DNA of 30,360 nucleotides from Herminiimonas sp. (GTDB taxonomy: Bacteria; Pseudomonadota; Gammaproteobacteria; Burkholderiales; Burkholderiaceae): the NCBI GenBank assembly GCA_014377155.1, contig JACMQD010000138.1:1-30360 (forward strand), written 5' to 3'. How positions within the stretch are numbered: the stretch's first letter is position 1; the number at the start of each line of letters is the position of its first letter. The translations under genes were made by a program, and so were the position numbers. Shown piece after piece: positions 1 through 9,237 of the stretch. The notes beneath the pieces were generated by a model. That model was not told where the DNA came from. It saw only the letters and a list, made by a program, of their open reading frames with translations, and ran no database searches.

Positions 1-1140
1 GGCCGGGTGCTGGCGGCGGACGTTATTTCGCCGGCAGATGTGCCAGCGCATGACAATTCGGCCATGGATGGTTACGCGTTTGCCAGCAGCGACCTCACGA
101 CGCAAACGGACCTGACGCTGAACGTGGTCGGTACGGCCTTCGCGGGTCGCCGCTATGACGGCAAGGTCGGTAGCGGCGAATGCGTGCGCATCATGACGGG
201 CGCCGTAATGCCGCAAGGCTGCGACACGGTCGTGCCGCAGGAATTCACTCAAATGGCGGGCGACGATGCAGTCATCGTTGTCGCCGGCACGGTGCGAGCC
301 GGCGACAACCGCCGCCTGGCGGGCGAGGATCTGGCACTGGGTAAGCCAGTGCTGGCCAAGGGCAAGGTGCTGCGTCCGGCCGATCTCGGGTTGCTGGCGT
401 CACTGGGCATTGGGCAGGCACCGGTGCAGCGTCGCTTGCGGGTCGCGTTCTTTTCCAGCGGGGATGAACTGCGCAGCATTGGCGAGCCGCTCGAAGCGGG
501 CTGTGTCTACGATTCGAACCGCTACACCATCCAGGCCATGCTGGCCCGGCTCGGCTGTGACATGCTCGACCTGGGCGTGGTCAAGGATGATCCGGCTGCG
601 CTGGACGCGGCGTTTCGGCGCGGCTGCGCAGAAGCCGATGCCATTATCACCTCGGGCGGGGTGTCGGTCGGCGCAGCCGATTACACCCGGCAGATCATGG
701 GCTTGCTGGGCGATGTGCTGTTCTGGAAAATCGGCATGCGGCCGGGGCGCCCGATGGCGTTCGGCCAGATTACCTCGAACGGCAAGCAGGCGTACGTGTT
801 CGGCCTGCCCGGCAATCCGGTGGCAGTAATGGTGACGTTTTATTTTTTCGTGCGCGAAGCGTTGTTGCACATGATGAACGCACGCCAGGATCGGCTGCCG
901 CTGATGTCGGTGCGCTCGCAGTCGGCGATTCGCAAGAAACCCGGACGCACCGAATACCAGCGTGGCATCCTCTCGGCCGACCACGAAGGTCGCCAGCAGG
1001 TGCGTGTTACCGGTTCACAGGGTTCTGGAATATTGCGCTCGATGTCCGAGGCCAATTGCATGATCGTTCTACACCACGAGCAAGGCAACGTGAATGCAGG
1101 CGATATGGTGGAAGTGGTGCTGTTCGACGGTCTGATTTAA
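1..1140 (+). CDS. moeA: MoeA, molybdopterin molybdenumtransferase (5'-truncated by window edge)
   Basis: MoeA inserts molybdate into adenylylated molybdopterin in the last step of molybdenum cofactor synthesis, in the cytoplasm. The reading frame is open from base 1, so the start lies outside the window; 379 residues are visible against roughly 400-430 in the family. Family landmarks are the N-terminal block HDNSAMDGYAF near residue 16-26, the MPT-binding region with GGVSVGAADY near 220, KIGMRPGRPMAFG near 245, and the GLPGNPVAVMVTF block near 268, followed by a C-terminal MoeA domain IV. The neighbours, an OFA-type transporter and a ModE-like regulator, fit a locus serving a molybdoenzyme such as formate dehydrogenase; that link is inference, since no such enzyme is inside the window. 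Confidence 0.95.
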   Translation, partial: GRVLAADVISPADVPAHDNSAMDGYAFASSDLTTQTDLTLNVVGTAFAGRRYDGKVGSGECVRIMTGAVMPQGCDTVVPQEFTQMAGDDAVIVVAGTVRAGDNRRLAGEDLALGKPVLAKGKVLRPADLGLLASLGIGQAPVQRRLRVAFFSSGDELRSIGEPLEAGCVYDSNRYTIQAMLARLGCDMLDLGVVKDDPAALDAAFRRGCAEADAIITSGGVSVGAADYTRQIMGLLGDVLFWKIGMRPGRPMAFGQITSNGKQAYVFGLPGNPVAVMVTFYFFVREALLHMMNARQDRLPLMSVRSQSAIRKKPGRTEYQRGILSADHEGRQQVRVTGSQGSGILRSMSEANCMIVLHHEQGNVNAGDMVEVVLFDGLI

Positions 1141-1157
1141 CAGAGTTGCGCCTTGGT

Positions 1158-1189
1158 GTCCGGCGCGGTTCGATGACACCGCGCCGGAC
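1158..1189. terminator. Perfect 12-bp hairpin between convergent moeA and transporter genes
   Basis: Arms at 1158-1169 and 1178-1189 are perfectly complementary (12 bp, G+C-rich) around an 8-base loop. It begins 17 bases after the moeA stop and lies 17 bases beyond the transporter stop on the other strand, so it sits exactly between two convergent 3' ends. There is no T-run on either side, so it is not a textbook intrinsic terminator; it may be a bidirectional terminator or a 3'-end stabilising structure. Confidence 0.5.
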
Positions 1190-1206
1190 TGCCTGTCAGT
1201 CGTACA

Positions 1207-2844
1207 TTATTTGAACAGGATGGCAGCCTTTTGCAAGGTGATCCATACGCCGATCGCCAGCGGAATGCCGACTGCCATCCATGCCAGCAGAGGCAACGCC
1301 GGTGAAGTGGTAGCGCCGGACACTGCCCCACTGCCACCGGTACTGGCCGCTACTGCCCGATCATGGGCGAGCTTGCGCTCGGCAGCCAGCTGGTCGTCGG
1401 TCATGAACTTTTTGTCGTTCAGCGGACGGATCAGCAGGTTACAGATGAAACCCAGCACCAGCATGCTGGCCAGGATATACATCGTGACGTCGTAGGCTTG
1501 CGCTTTCGGCACGCCGTTAGCGATCTGGTACTCGCGGATGTAGTTCACCAGCACCGGACCGAGTACACCGGCGGTAGCCCATGCCGTCAGCAGGCGACCA
1601 TGGATTGCACCCACCATTTGCGTACCGAACATGTCAGCCAAATAAGCGGGGACCGTTGCAAAACCACCACCGTACATCGACAGGATGATGCAGAAGGCAA
1701 GTACGAACAGTGCCAGACTGCCAGCCTTGGCCGACGATGGAATCGATGCATACAGCACGAAACCAAGCGTAAAAAAGATCGCATAGGTGACCTTGCGGCC
1801 GATGTAATCCGATATCGATGCCCAAAAGAAACGGCCGCCGATGTTAAACAGCGATAGCAAGCCGGTGAAACCCGCAGCAATTGCCGCGATCTGGCCTTTT
1901 TGCGCGCTCGTCAGTTCATTGAAACTGACATCTACACCGATCAGCTTGCCGCCGAAGACTTCCTGCAACAATGGCGAAGCCATGCCCAAGATGCCGATGC
2001 CGGCGGAGACGTTCAGTAGCAGCACCGCCCATAGCAGCCAGAACTGCTTGGTGCCCCACGCGGTCGACAGATGCACATGCCGGGTGGTGATCATGGCATT
2101 AGCGGTTTGTGCCGGTGGCGGCGTCCAGCCAGCCGGTTTCCAGCCTGAAGCCGGGACCCGGTAGCCGAGTGCGCCCGCCATCATGAAGAAGAAATAGACT
2201 ACCGCCAGCGTCAGGAAAGTTTCCCAGACACCGACAGAGGTCGGCGTCGCAAAATATTTCATCAGCTTGTCCGCCATCGGTGCGCCAATCATCGCACCGC
2301 CGCCGAAACCCATGATGGCCATGCCGGTGGCCATGCCGCGCCGATCCGGAAACCATTTGATTAGGGTGGAAACCGGCGAAATATAACCCAAGCCGAGTCC
2401 GATGCCACCGATGACGCCGGAGCCCAGCCACATCAACCATATTTGGTGGGTATAGATCCCCAGCGCCGAAATCACCAGTCCGCCGCACCAGCAGATGGCC
2501 GACACCACGCCAGCCTTGCGTGGACCTGCATGTTCAAGCCAGCCGCCCCAGATCGCCGCCGAAGAACCCAGGAAGACGAAGAACAGCGTGTACATCCAGC
2601 CCAGCATCGAGATTTTCCAGTCGCACGTGGTTGCGAACATCTCGGCAAAAAAGCTCATATCCTTGGCGCACGCGATCGGATCTTTGATACCGATCGCTTT
2701 CGACAGCGGCAGCCAGAACACGGAAAAACCGTAGGCCATGCCGATACATAGGTGAATTGCCAGTGCCGCCGGCGGTACCAGCCAGCGGTTAAAACCCGGA
2801 CCCGCAATAGTGCGATCCTTTTCCAGTACGTCTAAAAGTGCCAT
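1207..2844 (-). CDS. OFA-type (oxalate:formate antiporter family) MFS transporter
   Basis: This is an inner-membrane major facilitator protein of 545 residues, predicted to exchange or take up small carboxylates such as oxalate and formate. I chose the ATG at 2844 (MALLDVLEKDR) because a GGAG ribosome site lies 6 bases upstream; the longer frame to 2949 starts at TTG and would run across the likely promoter. Visible features are an N-terminal segment RWLVPPAALAIHLCIGMAYG, the loop motif KWFPDRRGMATGMAIMGFGGG, the second-half motif GGRFFWASISDYIGRK and about 12 hydrophobic segments. A Ser/Thr/Gly-rich linker then leads to one further hydrophobic segment at the C-terminus (LPLLAWMAVGIPLAIGVWI). 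The substrate is not proven by sequence; the moeA and ModE-like neighbours favour formate/oxalate. Confidence 0.85.
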   Translation of the reverse strand: MALLDVLEKDRTIAGPGFNRWLVPPAALAIHLCIGMAYGFSVFWLPLSKAIGIKDPIACAKDMSFFAEMFATTCDWKISMLGWMYTLFFVFLGSSAAIWGGWLEHAGPRKAGVVSAICWCGGLVISALGIYTHQIWLMWLGSGVIGGIGLGLGYISPVSTLIKWFPDRRGMATGMAIMGFGGGAMIGAPMADKLMKYFATPTSVGVWETFLTLAVVYFFFMMAGALGYRVPASGWKPAGWTPPPAQTANAMITTRHVHLSTAWGTKQFWLLWAVLLLNVSAGIGILGMASPLLQEVFGGKLIGVDVSFNELTSAQKGQIAAIAAGFTGLLSLFNIGGRFFWASISDYIGRKVTYAIFFTLGFVLYASIPSSAKAGSLALFVLAFCIILSMYGGGFATVPAYLADMFGTQMVGAIHGRLLTAWATAGVLGPVLVNYIREYQIANGVPKAQAYDVTMYILASMLVLGFICNLLIRPLNDKKFMTDDQLAAERKLAHDRAVAASTGGSGAVSGATTSPALPLLAWMAVGIPLAIGVWITLQKAAILFK

Positions 2845-2920
2845 GTCTACTCCAAATGTTTTACAAAGGCCATACATGCTTTTTTTTGCATATATTTTCT
2901 GTATTTTCCGTTCTGAAGAG

Positions 2921-2949
2921 AAAGTAACACTAGCAAAAACAAGTTTCAA
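2921..2949 (-). promoter_or_regulatory. Candidate sigma-70 promoter of the OFA transporter gene
   Basis: On the minus strand a -35 box TTGAAA (2949-2944) is separated by 17 bases from a -10-like TACTTT (2926-2921). This would give a leader of about 70 nt before the ATG at 2844. The -35 match is good and the -10 only fair. The promoter is next to the divergent regulator gene, as expected for local control. Confidence 0.4.
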
Positions 2950-2966
2950 TAGGCTATATTTTGCAT

Positions 2967-4058
2967 ATGTACAAAGTCACGATAAGACCACATTGGGAAA
3001 TCACCCAAGGCCGTGAGGCGCCGCTCGACATGGCGACGCTTCTGGCCTTGTTGATGTCGGTGCAGGACACCGGCTCGATCTCGCAAGCAGCACGCTCGGT
3101 TGGCTGGTCATATCGTTACGCCTGGGGTTTATTGCGCGAAGTCGAAAAATTGTTCGCCGTGGCCCTGATCCAGACCGATCGGGGACGCGGCACGAAACTG
3201 ACGCCGATGGCTGAAAAGCTGATCTGGGCTGATCGTCGGATCGCGGCGCGTCTGTCACCGCTACTTGAAAGCCTGGCCTCGGAACTTGAAGTCGAATTGG
3301 GCAAGATTCTTACCGGGCAAGCGAGGCTGGTCAGGCTCGAAGCAAGCCATGGATTTGCCGTAGCCGCGATGATGACGCATTTAAACAGCGCCAACATTTC
3401 GATCGATCTGCGTTACCGCAACAGCACCGATGCGGTGGCCGCATTATCGCGACGTGAGTGCGACCTCGCCGGCTTTCATGTGCCAATCGGCGAGTTTGAA
3501 AAGCCGGCGATTGCACGCTACATGCAGTGGCTCAATCCGAAGGAACACTGCCTGATCCATCTGGCCATACGCAACCAGGGATTATTCGTGGCACCTGGCA
3601 ATCCGCACGCGATTGTCGGCGTGGCCGATCTGGTCAGGAACGACGTGCGGTTCGTCAATCGCCAGGCCGGCTCTGGTACGCGCATGATGCTGGAACTGAT
3701 GCTTGCCGCCGCCGGCATCGACAAGGAAAAAATCAATGGCTACGAAAGCGCCGAGTTTACGCATTCGGCGATTGCCGCCTATATCGCCAGCGACATGGCC
3801 GATGTCGGCATTGGCGTACAAACCGCCGCTCATCGTTTCGGACTCGATTTCATTCCGGTTGTGCGCGAACGCTATTTTTTGGCAGTGTCGATCGCCGCGC
3901 TGGAGGATCCGCAGGTCCAGCAAGTCATCGGTGTGCTGCAATCGGATGCATTTCGCGACGCCGTCGACGGCCTTGCCGGCTACGATGCAAGCAATATCGG
4001 AACCCTTATTTCGCTACCGGAGGCGTTTGGTCTGCCTGACGTCGACAAAACCGATTGA
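2967..4058 (+). CDS. ModE-like HTH regulator with C-terminal periplasmic-binding-protein-like domain
   Basis: Predicted DNA-binding regulator of 363 residues. Residues about 20-85 form a ModE/LysR-type winged helix (GSISQAARSVGWSYRYAWGL; then DRGRGTKLTPMAEKL, the wing region seen in ModE). Residues about 115-345 resemble the PBP-like (molybdate- or small-anion-binding-like) domain of one-component regulators, with motifs SHGFAVAAMM, HVPIGEF and VNRQAGSGTRMMLELML. I chose the ATG at 2967; the frame can be extended by two codons to a TTG at 2961. No Shine-Dalgarno is visible, and a TATATT at 2955-2960 could even give a near-leaderless transcript. Divergent from the OFA transporter and close to moeA, it most likely controls the transporter and molybdoenzyme genes in response to molybdate, formate or a related anion; the ligand is unknown. 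Confidence 0.8.
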   Translation: MYKVTIRPHWEITQGREAPLDMATLLALLMSVQDTGSISQAARSVGWSYRYAWGLLREVEKLFAVALIQTDRGRGTKLTPMAEKLIWADRRIAARLSPLLESLASELEVELGKILTGQARLVRLEASHGFAVAAMMTHLNSANISIDLRYRNSTDAVAALSRRECDLAGFHVPIGEFEKPAIARYMQWLNPKEHCLIHLAIRNQGLFVAPGNPHAIVGVADLVRNDVRFVNRQAGSGTRMMLELMLAAAGIDKEKINGYESAEFTHSAIAAYIASDMADVGIGVQTAAHRFGLDFIPVVRERYFLAVSIAALEDPQVQQVIGVLQSDAFRDAVDGLAGYDASNIGTLISLPEAFGLPDVDKTD

Positions 4059-4084
4059 CTGTTAAGCTCGAATCATTACTGCGC

Positions 4085-4117
4085 AAAAAAAAGGCCGCTG
4101 ATCCGACGGATGCGACC
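4085..4117 (-). terminator. Rho-independent terminator at the end of the polysaccharide cluster
   Basis: Read on the minus strand, an outer stem pairs GGTCGC (4117-4112) with GCGGCC (4098-4093), with one G.T pair. It encloses an inner ATCCG/CGGAT pairing and is followed at once by a run of eight T (4092-4085). It is about 165 nt past the rmlA stop and is the expected end of the minus-strand transcript. In the remaining 4118-4282 I see nothing. Confidence 0.75.
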
Positions 4118-4282
4118 TTGACCCGCATCCTAACGACTTACCATATCCTGAATCAGCCAATGGTCCACCTTTAGCTGCATCGCGGCACCTATGACTGCGC
4201 TGTCATTGTTAAGTAGACCTTTTGCATAGATCCCCGCCGCTATCAATGCGGACAGACACGCATTCTCCCAAGTACGCGCACG

Positions 4283-5194
4283 TCACTGATGGTTCATGCG
4301 GCGTGTTTCGGCAAGCATCTCCAGCAGGTAAGTGCCATAGCCGTTCTTGCGCAGGGGATCGGCCAAGGCTTCAACCTGGTCGGCTGAAATCCACTGCTGC
4401 CGGTAGGCGATTTCTTCGGGACAAGCCACCATCAGACCTTGCCGCTTTTGCAGGGTTGCAATAAACTGGGCCGCTTCCAGCAGCGAATCCTGGGTGCCGG
4501 TATCAAGCCAGGCGATGCCACGACTCATGATTTCCACATTCATCAAGCCCATGTCGAGATAACGCTGGTTGACGGTGGTGATCTCCATCTCGCCGCGGGC
4601 AGATGGCCGGATGTCAGCTGCGATATCGCATACTTGGTGATCGTAAAAATACAGACCGGTGACGGCATAGTTCGAGCGTGGGACGAGCGGTTTTTCTTCG
4701 ATCGACACAGCCTGGAAGTGGCGGTCGAACTCGACCACACCATAGCGCTCCGGGTCATTCACGTGATACGCGAAAATGGTGGCGGCACTGGTGGCGGCAT
4801 TGGTTCGCCGCAATTTGCTGACCAGCTCGTGACCATAAAAAATGTTGTCGCCCAAGATCAGGGCACTGGGATGCTTGCCGACGAAATCGCGGCCGATGAC
4901 GAAGGCTTGCGCCAAGCCGCCCGGATGCGGCTGCACCGCATAGTCGAGGTTGAGCCCCCATTGACTGCCATCGCCCAGCAACTCTTCGAAGCGCGGGGTG
5001 TCCTGCGGGGTCGAAATCACCAGGATATCGCGTATGCCCGATAGCATCAGGGTACTAAGCGGGTAGTAGATCATGGGCTTGTCATAGACCGGGATCAACT
5101 GCTTCGATACCGCACGCGTAGCGGGATACAGGCGGGTGCCAGAGCCGCCAGCCAGGATGATGCCCTTGCGTTCCATCGGATGTGCCGTCGTCAT
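4283..5194 (-). CDS. rmlA: RmlA, glucose-1-phosphate thymidylyltransferase
   Basis: Converts dTTP and glucose-1-phosphate to dTDP-glucose, the entry step to dTDP-6-deoxysugars. The 303-residue protein carries the nucleotidyltransferase signature [22 protein letters not shown] near residues 11-32, [38 protein letters not shown] and [17 protein letters not shown], all typical of RmlA/RfbA. Length is normal (family about 290); a second ATG six codons in ([11 protein letters not shown]) could equally be the start, since neither has an obvious ribosome site. It is the last gene of the minus-strand cluster, 81 bp after rmlB. rmlC and rmlD are absent, so the product of RmlA/RmlB is expected to go to an amino sugar via the VioA-type enzyme rather than to rhamnose. 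Confidence 0.97.
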   Translation of the reverse strand: MTTAHPMERKGIILAGGSGTRLYPATRAVSKQLIPVYDKPMIYYPLSTLMLSGIRDILVISTPQDTPRFEELLGDGSQWGLNLDYAVQPHPGGLAQAFVIGRDFVGKHPSALILGDNIFYGHELVSKLRRTNAATSAATIFAYHVNDPERYGVVEFDRHFQAVSIEEKPLVPRSNYAVTGLYFYDHQVCDIAADIRPSARGEMEITTVNQRYLDMGLMNVEIMSRGIAWLDTGTQDSLLEAAQFIATLQKRQGLMVACPEEIAYRQQWISADQVEALADPLRKNGYGTYLLEMLAETRRMNHQ

Positions 5195-5275
5195 ATGTGT
5201 GCCGTTGATCAGTGCATTAGCTGCGTGAGTAAGCGCGCAAATTATGTTGCGCGAGATGTTTGGTCCTGAATTGGC

Positions 5276-6334
5276 TCAGGTGCCGTACTGCCGGGTCATC
5301 CATTCACGGTAGGCGCCACTGGTGACGTTGCCGACCCAGTCCGTATTTTCCAGATACCAGGCAACAGTTTTGCGGATGCCGCTTTCAAACGATTCGCAGG
5401 GTTGCCAGCCAAGTTCACGTTTGATCCGGCTGGCATCGATGGCATAGCGACGGTCGTGCCCCGGCCGGTCCTGTACGAAGGTAATCAACTCGGCATGGGC
5501 AGTACCATCGGCCCTCGGCATCAGTTCGTCGAGCAGGCCGCAGATCGCGTGCACGACATCGAGGTTGGTCTTTTCGTTGTTGCCACCGATGTTGTAGGTC
5601 TCGCCGGGTATGCCGGCATCAAGCACGCGGCGGATCGCGGCGCAATGGTCCTTGACGTACAACCAGTCACGAATTTGCTGGCCATCGCCGTACACCGGCA
5701 GCGGTCTGCCCGCAAGCGCGTTCAAGATGCAGAGGGGGATCAGCTTTTCAGGAAAATGATAGGGCCCGTAATTGTTGCTACAGTTTGTCGTCACGACCGG
5801 TAACCGGTAGGTGTGATGCCAGGCGCGCACCAAATGGTCACTGGCGGCCTTGCTGGCGCTGTACGGGCTGTTGGGTTGGTAGCAGGTATCTTCGCTGAAT
5901 GCCGGGTCATTGGGGCCCAGCGAACCATATACTTCATCGGTCGATACATGCAAGAAGCGGAAGTCGCTACCACTACTGTCACGCAGGTCCGACCAATAGC
6001 TGCGCACTGCTTCGAGCAAATTGAAGGTGCCAACCACGTTGGTTTGAATAAAATCGCCCGGCCCGTGGATAGAGCGGTCGACATGCGACTCGGCGGCAAA
6101 ATTGAGTACGGCACGCGGCTGATATTGGCGCAACAGGACGTTGAGCAAACCACGGTCGCCGATGTCGCCTTTGACGAAATGGTAACGGGCATCGCCTGCC
6201 AGGGATGCGAGCGACTCTTGATTGCCGGCATAGGTGAGCTTGTCCAGATTGACGACCGGCTCGTCATGCTGCGCCAGCCAATCGAGTATAAAATTTGCGC
6301 CGATGAAGCCGGCGCCGCCTGTCACTAGAATCAC
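5276..6334 (-). CDS. rmlB: RmlB, dTDP-glucose 4,6-dehydratase
   Basis: NAD-dependent short-chain dehydrogenase/reductase that turns dTDP-glucose into dTDP-4-keto-6-deoxyglucose. The 352 residues show the Rossmann motif GGAGFIG (6-12), the dehydratase motif STDEVYG (131-137, with catalytic Asp133/Glu134) and the YxxxK pair (Tyr158, Lys162), then [14 protein letters not shown]. The start is a GTG at 6334, supported by AGGAG eight bases upstream. It lies between the GT4 gene and rmlA in one direction. Its product is the substrate expected for the aminotransferase encoded at 7939-9084. Confidence 0.97.
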   Translation of the reverse strand: MILVTGGAGFIGANFILDWLAQHDEPVVNLDKLTYAGNQESLASLAGDARYHFVKGDIGDRGLLNVLLRQYQPRAVLNFAAESHVDRSIHGPGDFIQTNVVGTFNLLEAVRSYWSDLRDSSGSDFRFLHVSTDEVYGSLGPNDPAFSEDTCYQPNSPYSASKAASDHLVRAWHHTYRLPVVTTNCSNNYGPYHFPEKLIPLCILNALAGRPLPVYGDGQQIRDWLYVKDHCAAIRRVLDAGIPGETYNIGGNNEKTNLDVVHAICGLLDELMPRADGTAHAELITFVQDRPGHDRRYAIDASRIKRELGWQPCESFESGIRKTVAWYLENTDWVGNVTSGAYREWMTRQYGT

Positions 6335-6423
6335 AATTGAAGCTCCTGATGGGGTACTGGTTGTACGGGTTGCACAAGCTATATTGGTTTTGTGCGATGG
6401 CCAGATGCATTCAGCGCATTCAG

Positions 6424-7596
6424 CTATTTGCTCCGCATGACCAGCGCCGTTTTCTTGTCGTGGCCGGCGATCGCCTGCGTGTTGGCAATGTCGCCGATCA
6501 TGCTCAGGTATTTCTGAATCACGATTTTTTCGTCGAACTGGGATTCCACTTTGCGGCGTCCCGCACGGCCCATCTCGAACCGCTGCTCTGTCGAAAAACC
6601 GACCATCTGCATCATTTTCTCGGCGAGGTCACGCGCATCCCTGACCCGGCACAGCAGGCCGTTGATATTGTGATCAACCACATCCCGGCAACCGACCGCA
6701 TCGGTCGTAATGATAGGACGCGCCATCGCAGCCGCTTCCAGCAGCGATCGCGGCACACCTTCGCGATAGGACGGCAGCACGACGCAGTCCGCATCGGCGA
6801 GGTATGGGCGCACGTCATCAGTCTTGCCCAGGTAATCGATCAGACCTGCTGCTTGCCAAGACGCGATGTCCTTCATCGGAATGGCATTGGCATTTGCCTC
6901 TTGCACGAAGCCGAGCAACTGGAACCGCGTATCGGGGCAGCGTTGACGAACGATCTTCGCTGCCTCGACGAATTCGTCGACCCCTTTATCGCGCAACATG
7001 CGCGCCACCAACAGGAATCGAAAAGCACGACCGGGCAACGACGACGACGGCAACGGCGAATAGCGCGACAGATCCATTCCCGATCCCGGTAGCCGGTCGG
7101 CAACCGCCGCCCGCACCAGACCGCTGCCGATGAACAGATGCTGGTCGTCGGCATTTTGAAAAAAGACTCGATGCGAACGGTGCAATGACAATTTATATAG
7201 CGCACGCACGATCCGGGTAATGAATGTACTGTTGATGAACGTTGTACCAAGACCTGCAATATTATTGATGACCGGTATTTGCAACATGTGGGCTGCCAGT
7301 GATCCGTACACGTTCGGCTTGACCGTGTAGCCAAGGTAGGCCAGCGGCTTTTGCGATTGCAGCACCCGAAAATACCGCATCAGCAACGCCAGGTCGCGGC
7401 CCGGATGGGTACCATTGTTATCCATCGGCATGCCGATGAACGTGCAGCCGAGCGCCTCCAAGCGACGTGCGTATTCATCATCGGGCGCAAGCGCGATGAC
7501 CTCGTAACCCTGGTTGATCAGCGCTCGAATCAGGCCGGAACGGAAGTTGTAGATGTTCCAGGCGGTGTTGACTGAAATGATGATTTTCTGCTTCAT
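6424..7596 (-). CDS. Glycosyltransferase family 4 (PglA/WbpH-like)
   Basis: Cytoplasmic, probably membrane-associated, retaining glycosyltransferase of GT-B fold; 390 residues from the ATG at 7596, which has AGAGG six bases upstream. The longer frame to 7665 lacks support. The N-terminal half begins [20 protein letters not shown], a pattern of GT4 enzymes that extend undecaprenyl-linked sugars. The C-terminal Glycos_transf_1 domain contains [20 protein letters not shown] and the E-x7-E-type region [17 protein letters not shown] followed by [15 protein letters not shown]. It is the only non-initiating glycosyltransferase in the cluster, so it probably adds the second sugar. Donor and acceptor cannot be read from sequence. 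Confidence 0.9.
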   Translation of the reverse strand: MKQKIIISVNTAWNIYNFRSGLIRALINQGYEVIALAPDDEYARRLEALGCTFIGMPMDNNGTHPGRDLALLMRYFRVLQSQKPLAYLGYTVKPNVYGSLAAHMLQIPVINNIAGLGTTFINSTFITRIVRALYKLSLHRSHRVFFQNADDQHLFIGSGLVRAAVADRLPGSGMDLSRYSPLPSSSLPGRAFRFLLVARMLRDKGVDEFVEAAKIVRQRCPDTRFQLLGFVQEANANAIPMKDIASWQAAGLIDYLGKTDDVRPYLADADCVVLPSYREGVPRSLLEAAAMARPIITTDAVGCRDVVDHNINGLLCRVRDARDLAEKMMQMVGFSTEQRFEMGRAGRRKVESQFDEKIVIQKYLSMIGDIANTQAIAGHDKKTALVMRSK

Positions 7597-7938
7597 TGAT
7601 TGCCTCTTTCGAAGAACCCGTTGCAATCGGCGACCTGCGCACATGTCGCATGCCCGATGTCGCATGCTCGATCACGCCCAGACCGGCGCTGGAGACGGTC
7701 GCACGACAGTACGCAACTGCACGGACGCAACAGCGCTCGGCGGTAATTTTCAAATGGCCAACTGGCGGCCCTTGGTCAAAACGGCGAGCCTTGCCGCTGT
7801 TTTTTTACTACCGCGCGGTGGCGGTCGACAACGTGGCGCTATGCTGTCGGCCGCCGAAACTACTTGCTCCGACTTGAAAAGGCATCACGTTGCGCGGCCC
7901 TGGAACAAGCGGCAATGCCTGGCTCGACATCGACGGCG
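7597..7938. other. 342-bp intergenic gap between the aminotransferase and GT4 genes
   Basis: No convincing gene on either strand; the open frames have no ribosome site and no recognisable sequence. The only structures seen are a tandem 14-base near-repeat (ATGTCGCATGC plus CCG or TCG) at 7643-7670 and a 10-base palindrome ACCGCGCGGT at 7810-7819. No clear terminator or promoter was found. The gap is unusually long for this otherwise tightly packed strand. Confidence 0.5.
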
Positions 7939-9084
7939 TCAATAGCTCAGGCATTCGACAATGCGTTCGATATCATCCGCTTCCAGCCCCGGATAAATGG
8001 GTAGGCAAAGAACCTGTTGTGCCATGGCGGTTGCCACCGGCAAGTTGTCCCGGTGCGACGAAGGCAAGCAGCGGTACATCGGAAAATCGGAAATCAAGGG
8101 ATAGAAATAGCGGCGAGAGAAAATGTTCTGATCTTTCAGCTTCTGGTATAGCGCATCGCGGCTGAGCGGATAGTCGCGGTTGACCAGAATTGGAAAATAG
8201 GAATAGTTCGGCACGGTTTCGCCGGCATCCTGCACACACTGTATTCCTTGAATATCGCTTAGCAATGCACGGTAGGTAGCATCCACTTCCTTGCGGCGCG
8301 TCATCGCATGATCGATGTGCTGCAACTGCAGCATGCCGAAAGCAGCATTCATTTCGCTCATCTTGCCGTTGATGCCGGCTGCCACCACCGTGACTTCATC
8401 GACGAAACCGAAATTTTTCAGATGATCGATACGTAGCTTGGTCTTTGCATCAGGACAGATGATGGCGCCGCCTTCGAACGTATTGAAGACCTTGGTCGCA
8501 TGAAAGCTGAGCACCGAAAGGTCGCCATGCTGCAAAATGCTGCCGCCCTGATTGCGTACGCCGAATGCATGGGCGGCATCGTAGATTACCTTCAGGTTGT
8601 AGTTGTCAGCAATCTTCTGAATCGCTACGACGTCGCACGGGTGACCATAGCAATGCACCGGCATGATCGCCGTCGTCTGTGGGGTAATGGCCGCCTCTAT
8701 TCTGGCGGGATCCATGTTGAGCGTATGAGGATCGATATCCACGAATACCGGCTTGATGTCATTCCAGAGTAGCGAATGCGCCGTCGCGACGAAGGAATAC
8801 GGCGTCGTAATTACTTCACCTGAAACGCGAAGCGCCTGCAACGCGGTGAGAAGCGCCAGTGTGCCATTGGCAAACAACGCGATGTGCTCGACCCCCAAGT
8901 ATTCACACAATGCTTTTTCTAGTTGCTGATGAAATGGCCCACCGTTGGTCAGGACCTTCTTGTCCCAGATTTTTTCGAGGTAGGGAATAAATTCATCCAA
9001 GGGCGGCAAATGTGGCTGCGTTACATAGATCGGCCGGCTGTTGCGTAACTGGATGGCATCGTGAATGGGTTTTAGATTGCTCAT
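7939..9084 (-). CDS. vioA: VioA-type DegT/DnrJ/EryC1/StrS sugar aminotransferase
   Basis: PLP-dependent transaminase that would aminate C4 of dTDP-4-keto-6-deoxyglucose to give dTDP-4-amino-4,6-dideoxyglucose (dTDP-Qui4N). The 381 residues show the DegT-family layout: PLPPLDEF-like N-terminus (HLPPLDEFIPYLEKIW), TNGGPFHQQLE, NGTLALLTAL for phosphate binding, YDAAHAFG (Asp169, PLP nitrogen) and the Schiff-base lysine Lys198 in SFHATKVFNTFEGGA. The N-terminal block closely recalls VioA of enterobacterial O-antigen clusters. AGGA lies 4 bases before the ATG. Neighbouring rmlA/rmlB make its expected substrate and wbqC lies directly upstream, all consistent with a Qui4N pathway. A C3 aminotransferase (QdtB/FdtB type) is less likely because no ketoisomerase gene is present. 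Confidence 0.85.
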   Translation of the reverse strand: MSNLKPIHDAIQLRNSRPIYVTQPHLPPLDEFIPYLEKIWDKKVLTNGGPFHQQLEKALCEYLGVEHIALFANGTLALLTALQALRVSGEVITTPYSFVATAHSLLWNDIKPVFVDIDPHTLNMDPARIEAAITPQTTAIMPVHCYGHPCDVVAIQKIADNYNLKVIYDAAHAFGVRNQGGSILQHGDLSVLSFHATKVFNTFEGGAIICPDAKTKLRIDHLKNFGFVDEVTVVAAGINGKMSEMNAAFGMLQLQHIDHAMTRRKEVDATYRALLSDIQGIQCVQDAGETVPNYSYFPILVNRDYPLSRDALYQKLKDQNIFSRRYFYPLISDFPMYRCLPSSHRDNLPVATAMAQQVLCLPIYPGLEADDIERIVECLSY

Positions 9085-9096
9085 GTTTTCCTTGTT

Positions 9097-9237
9097 TCAC
9101 CAATGGACGGACAAGTCGGGATCAATCACGCCGTGAATTCGGCCAATCCTGTTTCCGTAATGTTTTTGAAGCGGGTAGCCACTGAAATACATGGTAAAGA
9201 ACGGCTTGGCGAAGACCTTGAGAAATCGCAATTTTAG
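9097..9237 (-). pseudogene. Unidentified 46-codon open stretch between wbqC and vioA, possible gene remnant
   Basis: Directly after the wbqC stop (TAA at 9240-9238) the same frame stays open for 46 codons to a TGA at 9099-9097. The translation looks protein-like, rich in aromatic residues and glycine (KVFAKPFFTMYFSGYP, then KHYGNRIGRIHGVID, ending DLSVHW). The only ATG is at codon 16 and has no ribosome site, so a free-standing gene is doubtful. It may be the 3' remnant of a lost gene, or a C-terminal tail cut off from WbqC by a stop. I do not recognise the family. Confidence 0.3.

Noticed and set aside
2845..2949. N-terminal extension of the OFA transporter frame to 2949
   Set aside because: It starts at TTG, lacks a ribosome site and crosses the probable promoter; the ATG at 2844 has a clear GGAG.
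7643..7670. 14-base tandem repeat as a possible CRISPR or variable-number repeat
   Set aside because: Only two imperfect copies with no spacers; too little to call an array.
7800..7820. Partial ops-like string (GCGGTAG) on the minus strand
   Set aside because: Only seven bases match and the conserved 3' part of ops is missing.
7478..7945. Open frames in the gap before the GT4 gene
   Set aside because: They overlap the real GT4 start in other frames and show no protein-like pattern.
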